From positions 1-10,244 of the forward strand of contig CAZESH010000148.1 of assembly GCA_964514665.1 (NCBI GenBank): a DNA stretch of 10,244 nucleotides, given 5' to 3'. This document shows positions 6,023 to 10,244 of the stretch, one piece after another (positions within the stretch are counted from its first letter, which is position 1; every line of letters starts with the position of its first letter). The DNA is from CAZESH01 sp964514665. Lineage in GTDB: Bacteria > Bacillota > Bacilli > Paenibacillales > KCTC-25726. The translations under genes were made by a program, and so were the position numbers. Below the pieces are notes generated by a model. That model made no database searches, had not been told where the DNA came from, and saw only the letters and a program-made list of their open reading frames with translations.

Positions 6023-7159
6023 ATGACGACGCTGCAATCGGATGTAAAACAATTTTTCAGTATGCATTTGTTGGAATGGTTCGGCAAGCATCAGCGAGAC
6101 CTTCCTTGGCGGAGAACGAAAGATCCTTATCATATATGGGTATCGGAAATTATGCTGCAGCAAACAAGGGTAGACACGGTGATTCCATATTTCAACCGTT
6201 TTGTTGAGAAATTCCCTACGATCGAGGCACTGGCCGATGCCGAGCAGGAGCAGGTGCTGAAAGCCTGGGAAGGTCTGGGGTATTATTCGCGGGCGCGAAA
6301 TTTGCAGACCGCTGTTCGGGAAGTAAAGGAAAGATACGGGGCCATGGTGCCCGACAGCAAGGAGCAGATTTCCTCCTTGAAGGGAGTCGGTCCCTACACG
6401 GCGGGAGCGATTCTGAGCATCGCCTACAATCGTCCCGAACCGGCCGTTGACGGTAATGTCATGCGCGTGCTGTCCCGGTTCTTTCTGCTTGAGGAGGATA
6501 TTGCCAAGCCTTCCGTCCGCACGAAAATGGAACAATTGGCAGCCGGGTTGATTCCGCAAGGGTCGGCAGGGGATTTCAATCAGGCTCTGATGGAATTTGG
6601 GGCGCTGATCTGTACGCCAAAGTCGCCGCAGTGCTTGGTTTGTCCTGTAATGGAACGATGCGAGGGAAGACTGGCGGGGATGGAGCTGTCGCTTCCGGTC
6701 AAGAAGAAAACGAAAGCGCCCAAAGTCGAGCAGCGAATTGTAGCTTTGATTGAAGGCGGTAGTGACAAATCCGGAATGATTCGTATTCGCCGCAGGCCGG
6801 ATACGGGATTGCTGGCCGGAATGTGGGAGCTGCCGCATGTGCAGGTGGGTAAGACGGAACGGTCAGCGGACAATGAGCTTACGCAATTAACCGAGCATAT
6901 CTACCGCGAGGAAGGGTTGAAGGTACTTCCGGTCAGGCCTTTGCTTGAGCTGGAGCATGTGTTCAGCCACATTCGTTGGAAGCTAAAAGTGGTGCTTTGC
7001 CAACACATAGAGGATGCTTATTCCCTGATCTCCGATCAGGAGGAACGGTTCGAGCGGGATGGGCATTGTTGGATTCGGATGGATGAAATAGAGGAATATA
7101 CATTCCCCAATGCTTTCATCAAAATTATTAAGGCATATCAAGCCGGTTCGGCAATATAA
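6023..7159 (+). CDS. mutY: Adenine DNA glycosylase MutY
   Basis: A 378-residue base-excision repair enzyme that removes adenine mispaired with 8-oxoguanine. The N-terminal glycosylase domain has SEIMLQQT with catalytic Glu42. The helix-hairpin-helix is LKGVGPYTAGA (119-129), and AVDGNVMRV (141-149) carries catalytic Asp143. The iron-sulfur cluster cysteines are 197, 204, 207 and 213, in the exact MutY spacing 6-2-5. The C-terminal NUDIX-like domain (about 235-370) includes GLLAGMWELP and FSHIRWKL (314-321), the 8-oxoG recognition strand. ATG 6023 is used because AGGAG (6011-6015) lies seven bases upstream and MTTLQSDVKQFF resembles the family start. The in-frame ATG at 5879 would add 48 unrelated residues encoded by the inverted repeat. 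The gene is convergent with sodA. Confidence 0.96.
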   Translation: MTTLQSDVKQFFSMHLLEWFGKHQRDLPWRRTKDPYHIWVSEIMLQQTRVDTVIPYFNRFVEKFPTIEALADAEQEQVLKAWEGLGYYSRARNLQTAVREVKERYGAMVPDSKEQISSLKGVGPYTAGAILSIAYNRPEPAVDGNVMRVLSRFFLLEEDIAKPSVRTKMEQLAAGLIPQGSAGDFNQALMEFGALICTPKSPQCLVCPVMERCEGRLAGMELSLPVKKKTKAPKVEQRIVALIEGGSDKSGMIRIRRRPDTGLLAGMWELPHVQVGKTERSADNELTQLTEHIYREEGLKVLPVRPLLELEHVFSHIRWKLKVVLCQHIEDAYSLISDQEERFERDGHCWIRMDEIEEYTFPNAFIKIIKAYQAGSAI

Positions 7160-7193
7160 CCCCCGAGAGGAAGATCGGACTCAGATGAATGCC

Positions 7194-7236
7194 AAAAAGC
7201 CCGCAGATTCCATGAATGAATCTGCGGGCCTTGTTT
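7194..7236 (-). terminator. sodA terminator, probably also serving mutY
   Basis: GCCCGCAGATTC (7199-7210) pairs perfectly with GAATCTGCGGGC (7218-7229) around a seven-base loop. On the minus strand it is followed directly by five T (A-run 7194-7198), which suits sodA. On the plus strand the following CTTGTTT is a weaker T-rich tail, so it may work in both directions for the convergent genes. Confidence 0.9.
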
Positions 7237-7282
7237 AAAAGGCTGCTAATCGGTGCCATCCACCGAAGCGGTATGGATGATC

Positions 7283-7897
7283 TTATTGGAGCGCTGCTTC
7301 GTAGCGCATGCCAACTTCGTCCCAGTTGATTACGTTCCAGAAAGCGGAAATGTAATCCGGACGCTTGTTTTGATACTTCAGGTAGTAGGCATGCTCCCAT
7401 ACGTCCATACCAAGAATCGGCGTCATGCCTTCCATGACCGGATTGTCTTGGTTCGGCGTGCTGGAGACGACAAGCTTCTTGCTGCTATCTACAGACAGCC
7501 AAGCCCAACCACTGCCGAAACGGGTAGCGCCTGCTTTGGAGAAGGCATCCTTGAATGCGTCGAAACCGCCAAGTTCGCTGTTGATTGCGTCAGCAAGCTT
7601 GCCGCTTGGCTGTCCGCCGCCGTTCGGACTCATGATTTGCCAGAACAAAGAATGATTTGCATGTCCGCCGCCATTATTGCGTACAGCTGTACGGATATTT
7701 TCCGGTACGCTGTCGAGATTGGCGATCAAATCTTCGATGCTTTTGCCTTCGAGCTCGGTCTTTCCTTCAATGGCAGCATTCAGATTGGTCACATAAGCAT
7801 TGTGATGTCGATCGTGATGAATCATCATCGTTTGTTCGTCGATATGCGGTTCCAGAGCGTTGTTCGCATAAGGAAGCGCGGGTAATTGATAGGCCAT
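7283..7897 (-). CDS. sodA: Superoxide dismutase [Mn]
   Basis: A 204-residue cytoplasmic Fe/Mn-type superoxide dismutase, converting superoxide to oxygen and hydrogen peroxide. Metal ligands are His27, His82 (in NHSLFW), Asp165 and His169 (in DVWEHAYYLKY). The second-shell glutamine is in the C-terminal half (Gln150 in TPNQDNPV) with Gly at the alternative place (GGGHANHS). This is the manganese-type arrangement rather than the iron type. The start is the ATG at 7897 giving MAYQLPALPY, with AGGAGG eight bases upstream. A start 11 codons further up would read across this ribosome site and adds unlike residues. The gene has its own promoter and terminator and is convergent with mutY. Confidence 0.97.
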   Translation of the reverse strand: MAYQLPALPYANNALEPHIDEQTMMIHHDRHHNAYVTNLNAAIEGKTELEGKSIEDLIANLDSVPENIRTAVRNNGGGHANHSLFWQIMSPNGGGQPSGKLADAINSELGGFDAFKDAFSKAGATRFGSGWAWLSVDSSKKLVVSSTPNQDNPVMEGMTPILGMDVWEHAYYLKYQNKRPDYISAFWNVINWDEVGMRYEAALQ

Positions 7898-7939
7898 GTG
7901 TGGAAACCTCCTAAATTTATGTAATTTCAATATGGTATT

Positions 7940-7968
7940 ATTATCGCCTATTTTCCATAATAAATCAA
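7940..7968 (-). promoter_or_regulatory. Sigma-A-type promoter of sodA
   Basis: On the minus strand TTGATT (7968-7963) and GATAAT (7945-7940) are separated by exactly 17 bases. The -10 matches consensus at five of six positions and the -35 at four of six. The start would be near 7933, about 35 bases before the ATG. Confidence 0.7.
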
Positions 7969-8120
7969 CATAAATGTATCAAAAGTTAAGGCGAGAGTTT
8001 TCGGACCTTCACTGTCCTGTTCGCAAACAAAAGTTTTATACATAAATATGTGGTTTGCCTGTAGAAATATGAAAGAGGATCTTATAAAATAAAAATAGAA
8101 AAATAGAAAAAGTAATAATT

Positions 8121-8170
8121 ATGAAAACGCTTAAATTTCCTTGAAAACGCTTAAATTAAAGCGTTTTCAA
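8121..8170. promoter_or_regulatory. Cluster of three CcpA cre-like operator boxes
   Basis: The Bacillus cre consensus is WTGNNARCGNWWWCAW. The 16-base boxes at 8121-8136 and 8141-8156 (minus strand) and 8155-8170 (plus strand) each match it at 15 of 16 positions, and all three have T in place of the third-position G. The first two are direct repeats with 20-base spacing, about two helical turns. The third is inverted and overlaps the second by two bases. A looser relative, TTTTAGCGTTTTGCG, is at 8226-8240. The cluster is about 150-190 bases upstream of the sodA start and 140-190 bases before the third GNAT gene. Carbon catabolite control is an inference from the consensus match. The rest of the 7969-8308 gap is very A/T-rich with repeated AAAATAG units near 8086-8111. 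Confidence 0.6.
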
Positions 8171-8187
8171 GGAAATTTTAATTTTTT
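8133..8187 (+). terminator. Perfect 20-bp hairpin with T-tract (terminator-like) overlapping the cre boxes
   Basis: Arms 8133-8152 and 8159-8178 are perfectly complementary over 20 bases with a six-base AAATTA loop. They are followed by TAA and six T (8182-8187). The form is that of an intrinsic terminator for rightward transcription. However, no gene precedes it on this strand: the nearest upstream rightward gene is mutY, nearly 1 kb away and already terminated. It either ends an unannotated short transcript or is a DNA palindrome made by the overlapping operator boxes. Confidence 0.6.
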
Positions 8188-8308
8188 CCGCATATTTTTT
8201 AATTTTCTTTTAATATTATGCAGGATTTTAGCGTTTTGCGTCGTATTTGTTAACTTATGATAAAAAGAGATAAGTCGATATTTAATAAGCTGCGGGGGGA
8301 AAGCTGCT

Positions 8309-8731
8309 TTGAAAATCCGTTCTTTTCGTTTGTCCGATTATATTTCGGTAACGCATCTTTTGCAAAGTGTCTTGTCGGAAACTTGTTATGAGGAAACAAG
8401 AGGAGCTTTTGCCAGACAATTATCGTGGGACAGCGACCTGATTCTGGTTGCTGAGTTGAACGGTTCTGTCGTCGGGGTGATTATCGGTACGATTGATAAT
8501 CATAACGGGTATTACTACCGCATTGCGGTTGCTCTCGAGCATCAGCGCAAAGGAATTGGAAAAGCGATGATTCAGGGGCTGAAAAAGAGATTTGACCGTC
8601 AAAATGTAAGGAAAATCATGGTGACGGTTGACCCCCATAACGAAGTGGTCTTACCTTTATACGAGTCTTTGGGATATAGAACGCAGGATTTTTTCCGTTC
8701 TTTTCAAAATTTGAGCATCGTGAACGGATAA
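8309..8731 (+). CDS. GNAT N-acetyltransferase
   Basis: A 140-residue single-domain GNAT protein. It shows the N-terminal strand MKIRSFRLSDY, IAVALEHQRKGIGKAMI (72-88) with the acetyl-CoA loop QRKGIGK, and LPLYESLGYRTQDFF (115-129) as the C-terminal motif. The VTVDPHN strand is a usual GNAT feature. The substrate is not identifiable. The start codon is TTG at 8309, eight bases after a GGGGGGA ribosome site; no better start is in frame. It is unrelated in detail to the two GNAT genes near the left edge. A possible promoter is TTGCGT (8235-8240) with GATAAA 17 bases on (8258-8263). A strong terminator follows, so the gene is probably transcribed alone. Confidence 0.88.
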   Translation: MKIRSFRLSDYISVTHLLQSVLSETCYEETRGAFARQLSWDSDLILVAELNGSVVGVIIGTIDNHNGYYYRIAVALEHQRKGIGKAMIQGLKKRFDRQNVRKIMVTVDPHNEVVLPLYESLGYRTQDFFRSFQNLSIVNG

Positions 8732-8752
8732 TAAACTGATTCAAGTTCTTAC

Positions 8753-8795
8753 AGGCATACCTTCGGAACTATCGTCCGGGGGTATGCCTTTCTTT
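8753..8795 (+). terminator. Intrinsic terminator of the third GNAT gene
   Basis: AGGCATACC plus TTCGGA (8753-8767) pairs with TCCGGG plus GGTATGCCT (8775-8789) over 15 positions, including two G-T wobbles, around ACTATCG. It runs directly into TTTCTTT. It begins 22 bases past the stop codon. Confidence 0.9.
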
Positions 8796-8867
8796 ACGCG
8801 CCGTGATTTTTCACTTATCATAAAGTAGACATCGCCTTATTTTCGGTGCATGAGAAAGGATATCAGG

Positions 8868-9419
8868 ATGGGTAAATTCGAACGGATGCAAATTAAAAGC
8901 TTTAAGCATAATGGGCACATTCACCGGATTTGGCAGGAAAACTGGCTGATGCCCGCCGATTATCTCGATCCCCGGCACGCGAGCGAGGCTTGGCTGATAT
9001 TGATCAACAGTCATACGCGCATTCTGGAGTCCAACGGACAAGAATGGGTGAGCAGAATTCCGGCGGTATCGTTCTTCATTCCGGAGGAATGGTACAATAT
9101 CGTCGCACTTATGGAAGACACGGGAATTCGTTATTATTGCAATATTGCATCGCCTCCGTACAGAAACGGGAGCTCGCTGACATATATCGATTATGATTTG
9201 GATGTGATTGTCACGCCGGACGGTCTGCATCAGATTGTGGACGAAGGGGAATACCACCGGCATAAGTCGCTTTATCATTATTCTGAAGCTGTTCAAGGAA
9301 AGGTCCAAGAAGGTCTCGACAAGCTGATAGAACGAATCGACAGGAGGGCGTCTCCCTTCTCCGACGCGTTGGCGGAAAGCTATTTTGCCCGTTGGAAAGA
9401 ACAAGCTGAAAGGGAGTGA
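8868..9419 (+). CDS. DUF402 nucleoside tri-/diphosphate phosphatase (YgaC/Ntdp-like)
   Basis: A 183-residue DUF402 protein close to Bacillus YgaC and the staphylococcal Ntdp enzyme, which hydrolyse nucleoside tri- and diphosphates with a divalent metal. Family signatures are QIKSFKHNGHIHRIW (8-22), YYCNIASPPY (89-98), and LTYIDYDLDVIV (104-115) with metal-binding aspartates 108, 110 and 112. DEGEY (125-129) adds further acidic residues. There is no signal or membrane segment. ATG 8868 is preferred over the in-frame ATG at 8850: AAAGGA lies seven bases before it and the resulting length agrees with YgaC (about 176). The gene ends three bases before the signal peptidase start. The two are almost certainly translated from one message, though no functional link between them is known to me. 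Confidence 0.9.
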   Translation: MGKFERMQIKSFKHNGHIHRIWQENWLMPADYLDPRHASEAWLILINSHTRILESNGQEWVSRIPAVSFFIPEEWYNIVALMEDTGIRYYCNIASPPYRNGSSLTYIDYDLDVIVTPDGLHQIVDEGEYHRHKSLYHYSEAVQGKVQEGLDKLIERIDRRASPFSDALAESYFARWKEQAERE

Positions 9420-9422
9420 GTT

Positions 9423-9956
9423 TTGTTGCCCGCTCTCCGCAAAGAGATCACGGATTGGCTTAAAGCGTTGGGAACGGCGGTGATCATCGTGCTGCTGCTG
9501 CATTTTTTCGTATTCAATCTTTCTACGGTAAGAGGGCATTCGATGGAGCCCACGCTGCAAAGCAAGGAATGGCTGTTTATCAATAAAATCGGCTACATCC
9601 TGGGTGCTCCCAAACGCGGGGATATTGTGATTCTTAGGGATCCCAGCGCCTCAAAGGACGATCCCAAACTGCTCGTCAAGCGGATTGTCGCCGTATCCGG
9701 GGACAAGCTGGAAATCGTGAACAAGCGATTGTTCGTTAATGGGAAAGCTGTGCAAGAAGCCTACACGAATGCAGCAGTGGAAGACTGGGATTACGGACCT
9801 GAAAGCGTGGTCGATGGATGGGTATTTGTGATGGGCGATAATCGCCTCAGAGGCGCCAGCAAGGACAGCAGGATGTTCGGGCAGGTTGCGGAGAAGATGA
9901 TTTTGGGGAAAGTCGAATTTGTGCTGTTTCCTTTTTCTCACATCCGGGAATTATAA
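9423..9956 (+). CDS. sipS: Type I signal peptidase (S26)
   Basis: A 177-residue membrane-bound leader peptidase of the Gram-positive Sip type, with one N-terminal membrane segment (about 15-35) and the catalytic domain outside. The nucleophile is Ser40 in GHSMEPTL and the general base Lys86 in LVKRIVAVSGD. Conserved box RGDIVILRDP (65-74) and the C-terminal GDNRxxxxxxDSR box (138-150) are present. It removes signal peptides from Sec and Tat substrates. The symbol is a family name, as Bacilli often carry several paralogues and I cannot tell which this is. The start is TTG at 9423 (a second TTG at 9426 is equally possible), with GGGAGTGAG just upstream overlapping the end of the DUF402 gene. 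Translational coupling is likely. Confidence 0.93.
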   Translation: MLPALRKEITDWLKALGTAVIIVLLLHFFVFNLSTVRGHSMEPTLQSKEWLFINKIGYILGAPKRGDIVILRDPSASKDDPKLLVKRIVAVSGDKLEIVNKRLFVNGKAVQEAYTNAAVEDWDYGPESVVDGWVFVMGDNRLRGASKDSRMFGQVAEKMILGKVEFVLFPFSHIREL

Positions 9957-9980
9957 GAGCACTGCAGTGAGGTGAACGTT

Positions 9981-10244
9981 TTGTCAATTACATCGGCAGA
10001 GAGTCTGCATGAGTTAAAAGAGGAAATTCTTGCTCAAGCGCCGAATTTGGGAATAGACAAAATCGGATTTGCTTCCGCCGATCCGTTCTATACATTGAAG
10101 GAGCGTCTGATTGAACATAGGAAAAAAGGAAGGGAATCGGGGTTTGAGGAACCGGATATCGATAAAAGGGTGCACCCTGAACGGACGCTGCCCAACCCGC
10201 GATCGATCCTTTCCATTGCGGTCGCCTATCCGTCAAAGCTGCCC
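9981..10244 (+). CDS. queG: Epoxyqueuosine reductase QueG, N-terminal part (cut by window edge)
   Basis: The frame is open from TTG 9981 to the right edge (88 codons). GAGGTGA lies five bases upstream. The residues LGIDKIGFASADPF, SGFEEPDIDKRVHPERTL and PRSILSIAVAYPSK match the N-terminus of QueG, the cobalamin- and iron-sulfur-dependent enzyme that reduces epoxyqueuosine to queuosine in tRNA wobble position 34. The cobalamin and 4Fe-4S regions lie beyond the window. It follows the signal peptidase gene by 24 bases with no terminator, so it is probably in the same operon. Confidence 0.92.
   Translation, partial: MSITSAESLHELKEEILAQAPNLGIDKIGFASADPFYTLKERLIEHRKKGRESGFEEPDIDKRVHPERTLPNPRSILSIAVAYPSKLP

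Noticed and set aside
5948..6838. Long leftward open frame (296 codons) opposite mutY
   Set aside because: No recognisable motifs, and mutY on the other strand has all catalytic and cluster residues; a shadow frame.
7253..7885. Rightward open frame of 210 codons opposite sodA
   Set aside because: Antisense to a fully conserved SodA with a good promoter and terminator; the translation shows no family motif.
8084..8114. AAAATAG repeats as a CRISPR-like or functional tandem array
   Set aside because: Only two or three short imperfect units in an A-rich stretch; no spacers; low-complexity promoter-region sequence.
8811..9560. Leftward open frame of 249 codons opposite the DUF402 gene
   Set aside because: No family features, no ribosome site seen, and the opposite strand has clearly recognised genes.

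Overview
The window looks like a chromosomal segment of a low-to-moderate-GC Gram-positive bacterium. It is most consistent with Paenibacillaceae (Paenibacillus, Cohnella or relatives). The support is AGGAGG-type ribosome binding sites, frequent TTG starts, a T-box riboswitch in front of a tRNA synthetase gene, a lipoprotein c-type cytochrome, CcpA-box-like operators and a sigma-D-like promoter. The genus call is an inference from gene content; no marker gene fixes it.

Left part (1-1895): the 3' end of a class I/II aminotransferase resembling LL-diaminopimelate aminotransferase, followed closely on the same strand by two GNAT acetyltransferases. The GNAT genes look more A/T-rich than their neighbours and may be accessory. 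Then (1918-4392) comes a promoter, a full proline T-box leader, proS (prolyl-tRNA synthetase) and acpS (holo-ACP synthase). A leftward block (4472-5611) carries a lipoprotein cytochrome c and a signal-peptide-less lytic transglycosylase. The two are separated by a strong terminator, and the transglycosylase is preceded by a sigma-D-like promoter.

Middle (5612-7930): a 411-base divergent gap holds a long hairpin-forming inverted repeat with arms of about 25 bases. mutY (adenine glycosylase) reads rightward and converges on sodA (Mn superoxide dismutase) across a shared terminator. Both protect against oxidative damage: SodA removes superoxide and MutY repairs 8-oxoguanine mispairs.

Right part (7898-10244): another 411-base gap, very A/T-rich, carries a cluster of three CcpA-cre-like boxes, two of them embedded in a perfect 20-bp hairpin followed by a T-tract. 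Next are a third GNAT gene with its own terminator, then a tightly packed run of a DUF402 nucleotide phosphatase, type I signal peptidase and the start of queG (epoxyqueuosine reductase, cut by the window edge).

Most of the window is ordinary housekeeping sequence. No CRISPR array, toxin-antitoxin pair, phage gene, transposase or tRNA/rRNA gene was seen. The parts not explained by known genes are the inverted repeat before mutY and the cre/hairpin cluster before the third GNAT gene.
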